Below are positions 1-6,261 of a stretch of 7,821 bases of DNA, in pieces (position 1 is the first letter of the stretch; every line of letters begins with the position of its first letter). The notes beneath the pieces were generated by a model. It did not search any database. It worked only from the letters and a program-made list of their open reading frames with translations, and was not told where the DNA came from. Source of the DNA: an uncultured Synechococcus sp. (lineage in GTDB: Bacteria; Cyanobacteriota; Cyanobacteriia; PCC-6307; Cyanobiaceae); the NCBI GenBank assembly GCA_937975655.1, contig CALJTZ010000484.1, positions 1 to 7,821 on the forward strand. The letters run 5' to 3'. The translations under genes and the position numbers were made by a program.

Positions 1-540
1 TTCGGTGTCGCGGGCGCGGCGGCGCACGATCGTGAGCGCCTGGGCCACGCTGTGGAACTCCTTGAGGTCGATGAATTCGGTCGTCATCAGACGACCCGCC
101 GTTTCGGGCTCGTAGCCCAGCAACTGGGCGGTAACGCGGCGCTCCGCCGGGCTCAGCTCCGCCAGCAGGCGGCGCACCACCTTGGCCGGCAGTTCATCGA
201 ACAACTGCACCCGATCGTCGGGCGACATCTCCTCCACCAGCTCCAGCACCTCACTGGAGCGCAGACGCTCGAGCAGGGTCTGCTGCACCGAGGGCTCGAG
301 GTATTCGTACACCTCGATGGCCTCATCCTTCGACAGCAACCGGAAGGCCAGGGCCTGCAGGGTGCGGGGCAGCCCGCCGATGGCCTCGGCGATGTCCACT
401 TCCTGCACGGGCTGCAGCAGCAGCTTCACCGCATCGTAATTGCCGGCCTCCAGCATCACCTTGAGCTGCTGGGTCAGCACCTCGGTGAGGGCCGCGCCGT
501 TGGCGGCATTGGCGGCAGCGGCAGCCATCGCCTCGCTCAT
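1..540 (-). CDS. mgtE: MgtE-type magnesium channel/transporter, N-terminal part (cut by window start)
   Basis: Reading leftwards from ATG at 540 gives 180 uninterrupted codons that run off the window. MgtE proteins are dimeric inner-membrane Mg2+ channels gated by a cytosolic Mg2+ sensor. Visible here are an Ala-rich start (residues 1-17), then the helical MgtE N domain (about 20-140) with repeated Leu-rich helices such as LVEEMSPDDRVQLFDELP (101-118) and LLAELSPAERR (125-135). The family hallmark LGYEPETAGRLMTTEF (141-156) marks entry to the first CBS domain. The rest of the CBS pair and the membrane helices lie outside the window, so over half of a usual ~450-residue protein is missing. A later in-frame ATG exists at codon 5. 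The gene is divergent from gpx with 92 bases between the starts. No strong promoter is obvious. Family assignment is firm; transport activity is inferred. Confidence 0.9.
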   Translation of the reverse strand, partial: MSEAMAAAAANAANGAALTEVLTQQLKVMLEAGNYDAVKLLLQPVQEVDIAEAIGGLPRTLQALAFRLLSKDEAIEVYEYLEPSVQQTLLERLRSSEVLELVEEMSPDDRVQLFDELPAKVVRRLLAELSPAERRVTAQLLGYEPETAGRLMTTEFIDLKEFHSVAQALTIVRRRARDTE

Positions 541-587
541 GGGGCCCCGATGCTGCAGCTCCCCGAGTGTATGGGCTGAAGCCGCTA

Positions 588-624
588 GGGTCCGGCCGTC
601 TTCCCTACCGGCGAGCCCGGACCC
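588..624. repeat. 8-bp inverted repeat in the mgtE/gpx divergent intergenic region
   Basis: GGGTCCGG (588-595) is matched by its exact reverse complement CCGGACCC (617-624), with a 21-base spacer. It ends 8 bases before the gpx ATG and so would sit in the gpx leader or overlap its promoter. It could be an operator or an mRNA hairpin near the start codon. In GC-rich DNA an 8-bp dyad can also occur by chance. Confidence 0.3.
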
Positions 625-632
625 CCTGAACC

Positions 633-1112
633 ATGGCCGTAAATGTGAGCGAAGTGGTGGTGAAAACCGCTAGTGGCGCTGAGCAGAAGCTGGGCGATTT
701 GGCGGGCCAAGTGCTGCTGATCGTGAACGTGGCCAGCCGCTGCGGTTTCACCCGCCAGTACGCCGGCCTGCAAGCCCTGCAGGAGAGCTACGGCCCCCAG
801 GGGTTCACGGTGCTGGGTTTCCCCTGCAACGACTTCGGCGCCCAAGAGCCCGGAACCCTGCCCGAGATCCAGCAGTTCTGCTCCACCACCTACGGCGCCA
901 GCTTCCCCCTCTACGAGAAGGTGCACGCCACCGGCGCCAAAACCGCGCCCTACGACGTGCTCACCCAGACAGAGCCCGCTGGTGATGTGGCCTGGAATTT
1001 CGAAAAGTTCCTGATCGGCAAGGACGGCACCGTGCTGGCCCGCTTCAAGAGCGGCGTGGAGCCCGATTCCGCTGAACTGAAGGGCGCGATTGAGGCCGCT
1101 CTGGCCGCCTGA
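633..1112 (+). CDS. gpx: Cys-type glutathione peroxidase family protein (thiol peroxidase)
   Basis: A 159-residue protein of the usual length for bacterial Gpx. The family reduces H2O2 and organic hydroperoxides in the cytoplasm; Cys-type members commonly use thioredoxin. Peroxidatic Cys37 lies in VNVASRCGFT (31-40). The second block, FPCNDFGAQEPG (63-74), provides Gln71 of the catalytic tetrad, and WNF (121-123) supplies Trp121 and Asn122, so Cys/Gln/Trp/Asn are all present. Cys83, in QFCSTTYG, lies where Cys-type Gpx proteins carry the resolving Cys, within one residue of the plant position. Asp67 replaces the Gln usual in the FPCNQFG block, a non-catalytic position. ATG at 633 is chosen because the Gpx fold begins directly after it; no Shine-Dalgarno is evident. 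The gene is divergent from mgtE. A long hairpin lies 14 bases after the stop. Confidence 0.95.
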   Translation: MAVNVSEVVVKTASGAEQKLGDLAGQVLLIVNVASRCGFTRQYAGLQALQESYGPQGFTVLGFPCNDFGAQEPGTLPEIQQFCSTTYGASFPLYEKVHATGAKTAPYDVLTQTEPAGDVAWNFEKFLIGKDGTVLARFKSGVEPDSAELKGAIEAALAA

Positions 1113-1126
1113 TCACAGTCCGCGGC

Positions 1127-1169
1127 TGTCTCCAAGAATCTGTACAGCCTGTACAGGTTCTTGGAGGCA
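1127..1169. repeat. Long hairpin with doubled CTGTACAG core (copy 1), 3' of gpx
   Basis: The core is CTGTACAG (1140-1147), C1148, CTGTACAG (1149-1156). Outside it TCCAAGAA (1131-1138) pairs with TTCTTGGA (1158-1165), with T1139/G1157 as the only non-Watson-Crick step in the inner stem. Pairing can continue outward to 1127 and 1169 with one more G-U. The result is a stem of about 20 bp with almost no loop, so it could form a hairpin in RNA or a dyad protein site in DNA. Its place just after gpx suits a terminator, but no T tract follows on either strand. The same core recurs at 7061-7085, which suggests an operator or a dispersed palindromic repeat. Structure is certain; role is not. Confidence 0.8.
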
Positions 1170-1248
1170 AGATACAGAGAAAGCTGCCACCTCTGCATGG
1201 GCGGGACAAGGGGCAATAGCCGGGTGGGCGTCACACCAGAAACCCGCC

Positions 1249-1266
1249 TAAAATAGAATATAGATA
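1249..1266 (+). promoter_or_regulatory. AT-rich -10-like segment ahead of the RTX-like gene
   Basis: In otherwise GC-rich DNA, TAAAAT (1249-1254) and TAGAAT (1254-1259) overlap, 13-30 bases before the TTG at 1279. Either could be a sigma70-type -10 box. No good -35 box is visible; GTCACA at 1230-1235, 18 bases before TAGAAT, matches the consensus only partly. Tentative. Confidence 0.3.
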
Positions 1267-1278
1267 GCAACGACGGGC

Positions 1279-2151
1279 TTGGCACTCCTCTCGTACGACT
1301 CCAACGCGCAGACCTGGACCGAAACCCTGCATCAACCAGACTGGACTTATCAGATCTGGCAGACGCAACCAGTTACGGGCCGATATGGCTGCATGGCTGG
1401 GGACGCCACCGACCTCAAGGACATCATCCTTCCGGGATCAGCGCTCGATCACGGCTTCAGCAACGGTTCCAACTACGCCGTTTACGGACTCGCCGGCAAC
1501 GACAAATTCGCACCGGCTCGCATCGGGCAACGCTCAACTGCCTACCTCATTGGCGGTGCAGGACGTGATGAGCTGACAGGCTTCTTCGACAAGAAGACCA
1601 AGAGATCATGGGACAACATCATTCAGTTCGTGCTCACCGATAGTCACAGCGCAGACCTGATCATCAATTACAACCCCGGCAAAAATGCAATTGCCGTAGC
1701 CAATAACATCTTCTACGACCGCTGGTTCGACTATGGCAGCATGTCCCGGACGTTGTTCACCAAATACAGCTCAGGCGATCGCGCCATTTTCGCCGACACA
1801 GATAACCGAGCGAGAATGGCTGACCTCACACAAAAACAGGGCCTTGGATTTCTGCCCGAAGAAGTGCTGGTGCTTCGCGGAGAAACCTTTGAGACCGTCT
1901 CAACCTTGGATACAAGCACTTGGATCAAGCCTTCCCACCTCGCCTGGATTGGCAGCGACAAGTCCTACGAACTACATCTTGATGTGGACGGCAATTGGGG
2001 CAGCCTGGAAGACCAGCACCTACTCGCCAACGTGAAAAGTCAACGACCATGCAAATTCCCACAATTGACCTTTGGCCTAGTGGAAACCGATACCTGGACG
2101 GAATGCCCTCAGACCAGCACTAGGGGACCCATTGTGATCATGGCCAAATAG
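1279..2151 (+). CDS. RTX-like (hemolysin-type Ca2+-binding repeat) protein of unknown function
   Basis: An ORF of 290 codons. Two stretches resemble RTX nonapeptides (GGxGxDxU, U being a large aliphatic residue): YGLAGNDKF (69-77) and IGGAGRDEL (91-99). Then come DNIIQFVL (112-119) and SADLIINYNPGKNAIAV (124-140), like the DxIxDFxPGxDxIxL segment after RTX beta-rolls, and AIFADTDNRARMADL (169-183), like the following strand pair. The C-terminal ~100 residues were not recognised. RTX proteins are often secreted by type I systems; none is encoded here. The in-frame stop at 1261-1263 leaves TTG 1279 as the only usual start codon before the ATG at residue 39 (1393). The N-terminus is therefore uncertain, and a truncated or decaying copy is possible. 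Base composition is clearly more AT-rich than the neighbours, suggesting transfer. It is convergent with the SH3-like gene. Confidence 0.6.
   Translation: MALLSYDSNAQTWTETLHQPDWTYQIWQTQPVTGRYGCMAGDATDLKDIILPGSALDHGFSNGSNYAVYGLAGNDKFAPARIGQRSTAYLIGGAGRDELTGFFDKKTKRSWDNIIQFVLTDSHSADLIINYNPGKNAIAVANNIFYDRWFDYGSMSRTLFTKYSSGDRAIFADTDNRARMADLTQKQGLGFLPEEVLVLRGETFETVSTLDTSTWIKPSHLAWIGSDKSYELHLDVDGNWGSLEDQHLLANVKSQRPCKFPQLTFGLVETDTWTECPQTSTRGPIVIMAK
1775..1782. repeat. HIP1 octamer GCGATCGC
   Basis: The highly iterated palindrome HIP1 is typical of many cyanobacterial genomes. This is the only exact copy noticed in the window, inside the RTX-like ORF. It weakly supports a cyanobacterial origin for that insert; a single 8-mer can be chance. 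Confidence 0.5.
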
Positions 2152-2158
2152 GGATCAC
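2134..2158. terminator. Weak hairpin at the convergent RTX-like / SH3-like gene junction
   Basis: GTGATC (2134-2139) pairs with GATCAC (2153-2158) across the TAG stop (2149-2151), with a 13-base loop. It lies between convergent genes where a terminator is expected. The stem is only 6 bp and there is no T tract, so this is a weak candidate. Confidence 0.2.
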
Positions 2159-2179
2159 TCTCAAACAATCGCGCATGGC

Positions 2180-2506
2180 TCACCCTTCCAGCCAACCGCG
2201 GCGGGGCTGGCCCACGGGGGCTGCCGTTTGCACCTGCAGCCAACGACGACCACCCGGAGCCTCCCAGCTGCGCAGCACCTGCAACGGCTCCCCGGCCGGC
2301 AGGCAGGCCAGGGCGGGAGCCCGCTGTTCGGGAGCGCAGTGCAGGGCCATGGGCCTGGTGGAAAGCCAGGGCTCCCTGGCTTGGCGGCGGCGCACCTCCG
2401 GCTGACGCCGATCGCCGGCACCGGCCGGCAAGGAGGCAGGGGCGAAGAGGGCAAACCCCAACAGGGCGGCCATTTGCCAGGGATTGAGGCGCAGCAGCCC
2501 AGACAT
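2180..2506 (-). CDS. Small exported SH3-like domain protein, coupled to gyrB
   Basis: ATG at 2506 opens a 108-residue protein. The frame is open further upstream inside gyrB, but this start gives a signal-like N-terminus: basic Arg6, hydrophobic MAALLGFALFAPASLPAGAGA-like stretch (12-30), probable Ala-rich cleavage zone near 29-31. The remainder (about 53-107) fits a bacterial SH3-like domain: LHCAPEQRAPALACLPAGEPLQVL (55-78), a strand ending in RRWLQVQ (87-93), then the terminal GWLEG (104-108) like the usual GWV end. Such domains usually bind peptidoglycan or surface partners. Cys57 and Cys68 could form a disulfide outside the cytoplasm. The gyrB stop and this start overlap as TGATG, implying translational coupling. 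Signal peptide and localisation are inferred. Confidence 0.7.
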   Translation of the reverse strand: MSGLLRLNPWQMAALLGFALFAPASLPAGAGDRRQPEVRRRQAREPWLSTRPMALHCAPEQRAPALACLPAGEPLQVLRSWEAPGGRRWLQVQTAAPVGQPRRGWLEG

Positions 2507-4467
2507 CAAATGTCGAGTTGCGCGAAATCGAGCTCGGCGCTGTGGGTTTCGATGAACTCGCGGCGGGGAGCCACTTTGTCGCCCATCAGAATCGTGAAGA
2601 TGCGATCGGCCTCCAGAGCATCTTCGATTTCCACCCGTTTCATAGTGCGGGTGGTGGGATCCATGGTGGTTTCCCACAGCTGCTTGGGCATCATTTCGCC
2701 CAAGCCCTTGAAGCGCTGAATCGTGTAATTGGCCTTTTCGCCGAAGCTTTCCACCGTCTTCTTGAGGTCGCCCTCGTTGTAGCAATAGGTGTGGTTCTTG
2801 CCGCGCTCCACCTTGTAGAGCGGCGGACAGGCGATGTAGATGTAGCCGCCTTCCACCAGGGCCTTCTGGTAGCGGAAGAAGAAGGTGAGGATCAGGGTGC
2901 GGATGTGGGCGCCGTCCACGTCGGCGTCGGTCATGATCACGATCCGGTGGTAGCGGAGGTTCTTTTCCTCGAACTCCTCACCCTTGATGCCCAGGCCGAG
3001 GGCGGTGATCAGCGCCTGGATCTCCGTGTTCTTGTAGATCTTGGCGTCGTCTGTTTTCTCGATGTTGAGGATCTTGCCCCGCAGCGGCAGGATCGCCTGG
3101 AAACGACGATCACGGCCCTGCTTGGCGGAGCCGCCAGCCGAATCGCCCTCCACGATATAGATCTCCGATTCGGAAGGATCGCGGGAGGAGCAGTCCGCCA
3201 GTTTGCCGGGCAGGGTGGAGCTTTCCAGCACGCTCTTGCGGCGCACCAGTTCGCGGGCGCGGCGGGCGGCCTCAGCGGCATTGAAGGCCTGGATCGCCTT
3301 CTCGAGGATCAGATCGATCACCGAGGGGTTGAATTCCAGGTATTCGCTGAGGGATTCACCCACAAGTGAATCCACGATGCCACGCACCTCGGTGTTGCCG
3401 AGCTTGGTTTTGGTTTGGCCCTCGAATTCCGGCTCAGGCACCTTCACCGAGAGCACGGCGGTGAGGCCCTCACGGATGTTCTCGCCGGCCAGGTTGGTGT
3501 CGGCATCTTTGCGCTTGCCGCGCTTCTTGGCGAAGGTGTTGAGGGTGCGGGTGAGCACCGTTTTCAGACCCTCGATGTGGGTGCCGCCATCCACGGTGCG
3601 GATGTTGTTGGCAAAGCCCAGAATGCTGTCGGAATAGGCGTCCACGCACCACTGCAGCGCCGCTTCCACCTGCACCCCATCTTTTTCCGAGTTCACATAG
3701 ATGATCTCGGGATGCAGCGGATCCTTCTCCGCATTCATGTAGGCAACGTATTCCTTGATGCCGCCTTCGTAGTGATAGATCTCCTCGTGGGCGGCTCCAT
3801 CGGCGCCGCAGGCGGACGGGCGGTGATCGCTGAACACGATCTTCACGCCGCCGTTGAGATAGGCGAGCTCCCGCAGACGACCCGAGAGGGTGCCGTAGTC
3901 GAACTCAATGCCGGTGGAGAAGATCTCGATATCCGGCTTGAAGCGCACGGAGGTGCCGGTGCGGCCCGTTTCAGAGGCGGGTTCGGACACCAGCGAACCG
4001 ATCGGGTTGCCGCGCTCGAAGCGCTGGCGGTGCACCTGCTCCTGGCGGTACACGGTGACTTCCACCCACTCGGAGAGGGCGTTCACCACCGACACGCCCA
4101 CGCCGTGCAGGCCGCCGGACACCTTGTAGCCACCGGAGCCGAACTTGCCGCCGGCGTGCAGCACGGTGAGCACCGTCTCCAGGGCGCTCTTGCCGGTGCG
4201 GGGGTGCACATCGGTGGGGATGCCACGCCCGTTATCGGTCACGGTGCAGCTGCCGTCCTCGTTGAGGGACACCGTGATATCGGTGCAGTGGCCAGCGAGG
4301 GCCTCATCCACCGAGTTGTCCACCACCTCGTAGACGAGGTGGTGCAAACCGCGCGGCCCGGTGGAGCCGATGTACATGCCAGGGCGCTTACGCACCGGCT
4401 CCAGGCCTTCCAGCACCTGGATCTGCTCGGCGCCGTAGGCGGCCTGGACTTTGGTGGCGTCGCTCAT
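2506..4467 (-). CDS. gyrB: DNA gyrase subunit B
   Basis: A complete 653-residue GyrB, of the short bacterial form without the large insertion of enterobacterial GyrB, and with no intein. With GyrA it forms the A2B2 type II topoisomerase that introduces negative supercoils using ATP. The GHKL ATPase domain has catalytic Glu47 and Asn51 in YEVVDNSVDEALAGH (46-60), TDNGRGIP (77-84) with Asp78, and the glycine-rich lid GGLHGVGVSVVNALS (118-132). QTKTKLGN (351-358) holds the transducer lysine that contacts ATP. The TOPRIM domain has Glu440 in EGDSAGGSAKQGRDR (440-454), PLRGKILN (461-468), and the Mg2+-binding DADVDGAH (514-521). The C-terminal tail has QRFKGLGEM (584-592). ATG at 4467 fits the family start. 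It is divergent from miaA across 177 bases; the SH3-like gene follows with overlapping TGATG. Confidence 0.98.
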   Translation of the reverse strand: MSDATKVQAAYGAEQIQVLEGLEPVRKRPGMYIGSTGPRGLHHLVYEVVDNSVDEALAGHCTDITVSLNEDGSCTVTDNGRGIPTDVHPRTGKSALETVLTVLHAGGKFGSGGYKVSGGLHGVGVSVVNALSEWVEVTVYRQEQVHRQRFERGNPIGSLVSEPASETGRTGTSVRFKPDIEIFSTGIEFDYGTLSGRLRELAYLNGGVKIVFSDHRPSACGADGAAHEEIYHYEGGIKEYVAYMNAEKDPLHPEIIYVNSEKDGVQVEAALQWCVDAYSDSILGFANNIRTVDGGTHIEGLKTVLTRTLNTFAKKRGKRKDADTNLAGENIREGLTAVLSVKVPEPEFEGQTKTKLGNTEVRGIVDSLVGESLSEYLEFNPSVIDLILEKAIQAFNAAEAARRARELVRRKSVLESSTLPGKLADCSSRDPSESEIYIVEGDSAGGSAKQGRDRRFQAILPLRGKILNIEKTDDAKIYKNTEIQALITALGLGIKGEEFEEKNLRYHRIVIMTDADVDGAHIRTLILTFFFRYQKALVEGGYIYIACPPLYKVERGKNHTYCYNEGDLKKTVESFGEKANYTIQRFKGLGEMMPKQLWETTMDPTTRTMKRVEIEDALEADRIFTILMGDKVAPRREFIETHSAELDFAQLDI

Positions 4468-4538
4468 GGAATCCAGAGAAGGCCCCAGCCCAGCGCTGCA
4501 GGGCGCGCGGCAAGGGTTCGAGAGGCGCGCTAAGGCCA

Positions 4539-4582
4539 GCCTTTGAAGGCCAATCTAACACCGATGCAATAGAGAAGCTTCT
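4539..4582. promoter_or_regulatory. gyrB/miaA divergent promoter region, with a candidate miaA promoter
   Basis: The 177 bases between the two starts must hold both promoters. The AT-richest part is near 4540-4582. On the + strand TTGAAG (4543-4548) and TGCAAT (4565-4570) are 16 bases apart and each match 4 of 6 consensus positions. The segment also holds a small dyad GCCTT-TG-AAGGC (4539-4550) and the palindrome AGAAGCTTCT (4573-4582). No convincing gyrB -35/-10 pair was found on the minus strand. Tentative. Confidence 0.3.
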
Positions 4583-4610
4583 GGGGGCCTCTCCGTTGTG
4601 ATTTGGCTCG

Positions 4611-4622
4611 GGGGTGCACCCC
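4611..4622. repeat. 12-bp perfect palindrome in the miaA leader
   Basis: GGGGTGCACCCC is self-complementary and ends 22 bases before the miaA ATG at 4645. It could be a protein site or part of a leader hairpin. It would fall inside the protein if the upstream TTG at 4603 were the true start, which argues mildly for a non-coding role and for ATG 4645. Confidence 0.45.
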
Positions 4623-4644
4623 GCCTCGCGGCAGAGTGCCTGCA

Positions 4645-5580
4645 ATGACAGCCCACGCCCCCAGCTCCAGCCCAGCCCACCAGCCCCTGGTGATCGTGCT
4701 GCTGGGCCCCACCGCCAGCGGCAAAACCGCCCTGGGCATCGCCATCGCCAAGGCCCTGGATCTGGCGGTGCTCTCGGTGGACTCGCGCCAGCTCTACCGG
4801 GAGATGGACATCGGCACGGCCAAGCCAACGGCCACCCAGCAGGCGGAGGTGCGCCACGAACTGCTGGACCTGCGCCGCCCGGATCAACCGATCAACCTGC
4901 AGGAGTTCCGCGCCGAGGCGGAGGCCGCCATTGCCGCCGAACACGAGCGCCGCGGCATTGCCCTGCTGGTGGGGGGCAGTGGCCTCTATCTCAAGGCCAT
5001 CACCCAGGGGATGACACCCCCAGCCGTGCCACCCCAACCGCAGCTGCGAGCCCAACTGGAGGCCCTGGGGCAACCGCTGTGCCACCAGATGCTCACGCTG
5101 GCGGATCCCGCCGCCGGGACCCGGATCATGGCCAACGATGCCGTGCGCACCCAGCGCGCCCTGGAGGTGCTCTACGCCACTGGGATGCCCCTGAGCAGCC
5201 AGCAGGGCGCCAGCCCACCGCCCTGGCGCGTGCTGGAGCTGGGGCTGAACCCGGCGGATCTGAAACAGCGCATCCAGCAACGCACGGCGGCGCTCTACGC
5301 CGAGGGGCTGGTGGAAGAAACCCGCGGGCTGCTGGAGCGCTACGGACCCGCCTGCGAACTGCTCAACACCATCGGCTACGGGGAGGCCAAAAGCGTGTTG
5401 CAGGCTGAGCTCAGCCCAGCCGAGGCCATGGCCCTCACCACGCGGCGCACCCAGCAATTCGCCAAGCGGCAACGCACCTGGTTCCGCCGCCAGCACCAAC
5501 CGATCTGGCTGGATGCACCCGGCTCCGAAGCCGATCCGCTGCAACGGGCCTTGCTGGAGATCGAGCGCGTCCTAGGGTGA
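4645..5580 (+). CDS. miaA: tRNA dimethylallyltransferase (isopentenyl-tRNA transferase)
   Basis: A 311-residue MiaA, of normal length. It transfers a dimethylallyl group from DMAPP to N6 of A37 in tRNAs reading U-starting codons, which supports codon-anticodon pairing. Motifs in order: P-loop GPTASGKT (21-28); SVDSRQLYREMDIGTAKPT (44-62) with the family's DS-Q-Y-MDIGTAK signature and the probable catalytic Asp46; HELLDLRRPD (71-80); GGSGLYLKAI (110-119); and the C-terminal RTQQFAKRQRTWFRR (268-282), typical of the tRNA-binding part. ATG 4645 is chosen because an N-terminal leader of about 15 residues before the first strand is usual. In-frame TTG 4603 and GTG 4636 would add 14 or 3 residues. 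No Shine-Dalgarno is seen. infC follows 45 bases later on the same strand, probably in one transcript. Confidence 0.96.
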   Translation: MTAHAPSSSPAHQPLVIVLLGPTASGKTALGIAIAKALDLAVLSVDSRQLYREMDIGTAKPTATQQAEVRHELLDLRRPDQPINLQEFRAEAEAAIAAEHERRGIALLVGGSGLYLKAITQGMTPPAVPPQPQLRAQLEALGQPLCHQMLTLADPAAGTRIMANDAVRTQRALEVLYATGMPLSSQQGASPPPWRVLELGLNPADLKQRIQQRTAALYAEGLVEETRGLLERYGPACELLNTIGYGEAKSVLQAELSPAEAMALTTRRTQQFAKRQRTWFRRQHQPIWLDAPGSEADPLQRALLEIERVLG

Positions 5581-5625
5581 AGGGTGAACAGCATCTGTTT
5601 TCACTCCGTCCTCTCGCCCGCCTGA

Positions 5626-6261
5626 ATGCCACCCCGTCCTCGTTTTGACCGCCGCGCCCCAGTCCGGGAGCTCCCCAACATCAATGACCGCATCAGTTAC
5701 CCCCAGCTGCGGGTGGTGGATGCCGACGGCAGTCAGCTGGGGGTGATCACGCGAGAAGCGGCCCTCGAGGTGGCTAAGGATCGGGAGCTCGATCTGGTGC
5801 TGGTGAGTGAGAAGGCTGACCCACCGGTCTGCCGGATCATGGACTACGGCAAATACAAGTTCGAGCAGGAAAAGAAGGCCAAGGAAGCCAAGAAAAAGTC
5901 GCATCAGACCGAAGTTAAAGAGGTCAAGATGCGCTACAAGATTGACCAGCACGACTACGACGTGCGCATTGGTCAGGCCGTGCGCTTCCTCAAGTCCGGC
6001 GACAAGGTGAAGTGCACCGTGATCTTCCGCGGCCGGGAGATCCAACACACCGCACTGGCGGAACAGCTGCTGATGCGCATGGCGCGAGACCTGCAGGAGA
6101 GCGCCGAAATCCAGCAGGAGCCCAAGCGAGAGGGCCGGAACATGATCATGTTCCTGAGCCCGCGTAAAACCCCCCTCACCAAGGAAAAGGAGGCGGCCGC
6201 CGCCGCCAGCAAGGCTGTGCGGACGATCGAAACCCGCGCCACAGCGCCGGCCGAGGGCTAG
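5626..6261 (+). CDS. infC: Translation initiation factor IF-3
   Basis: A 211-residue IF-3, which binds the 30S subunit, prevents early 50S joining and checks start-codon and initiator-tRNA choice. The N domain (about 19-85) begins NINDRISYPQLRVVD and includes the PROSITE-type signature RIMDYGKYKFEQEKK (70-84). A Lys-rich linker (82-92) leads to the C domain (about 94-180) with EVKEVKMRYKIDQHDY (96-111), KVKCTVIFRGREI (127-139) and the closing MIMFLSPRK (173-181). A tail of about 30 residues (182-211), rich in Ala and charged residues, extends past the usual end. The start is ATG, unlike the AUU of enterobacterial infC. An in-frame TGA (5623-5625) directly precedes it, so this start is well supported. 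The stop overlaps the stop of the convergent hydrolase gene. Confidence 0.98.
   Translation: MPPRPRFDRRAPVRELPNINDRISYPQLRVVDADGSQLGVITREAALEVAKDRELDLVLVSEKADPPVCRIMDYGKYKFEQEKKAKEAKKKSHQTEVKEVKMRYKIDQHDYDVRIGQAVRFLKSGDKVKCTVIFRGREIQHTALAEQLLMRMARDLQESAEIQQEPKREGRNMIMFLSPRKTPLTKEKEAAAAASKAVRTIETRATAPAEG

Noticed and set aside
52..579. 175-codon + strand frame at the window start
   Set aside because: Antisense to mgtE, whose minus-strand protein carries clear family motifs.
1131..1165. Classical rho-independent terminator of gpx
   Set aside because: The stem is strong and well placed, but no T tract follows and a related copy occurs between divergent genes, where a terminator is not expected. 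Kept as a repeat instead.
1196..1255. Tiny ORF (19 codons) ahead of the RTX-like gene
   Set aside because: Short, without a ribosome site, and no sign of coding bias or conservation can be judged.
4510..4532. GGTTCGAG resembling a tRNA T-loop
   Set aside because: The flanking bases do not form a 5-bp T stem, and no anticodon or acceptor arm is present.
3415..4533. 372-codon open frame on the + strand opposite gyrB
   Set aside because: Antisense to a firmly identified gene; its composition (runs of His, Val, Gly, Ala) is typical of shadow frames in GC-rich DNA.
4555..5544. 329-codon open frame on the minus strand opposite miaA
   Set aside because: Shadow of miaA third-position GC; rich in Gly, Gln and His with no recognisable motif.
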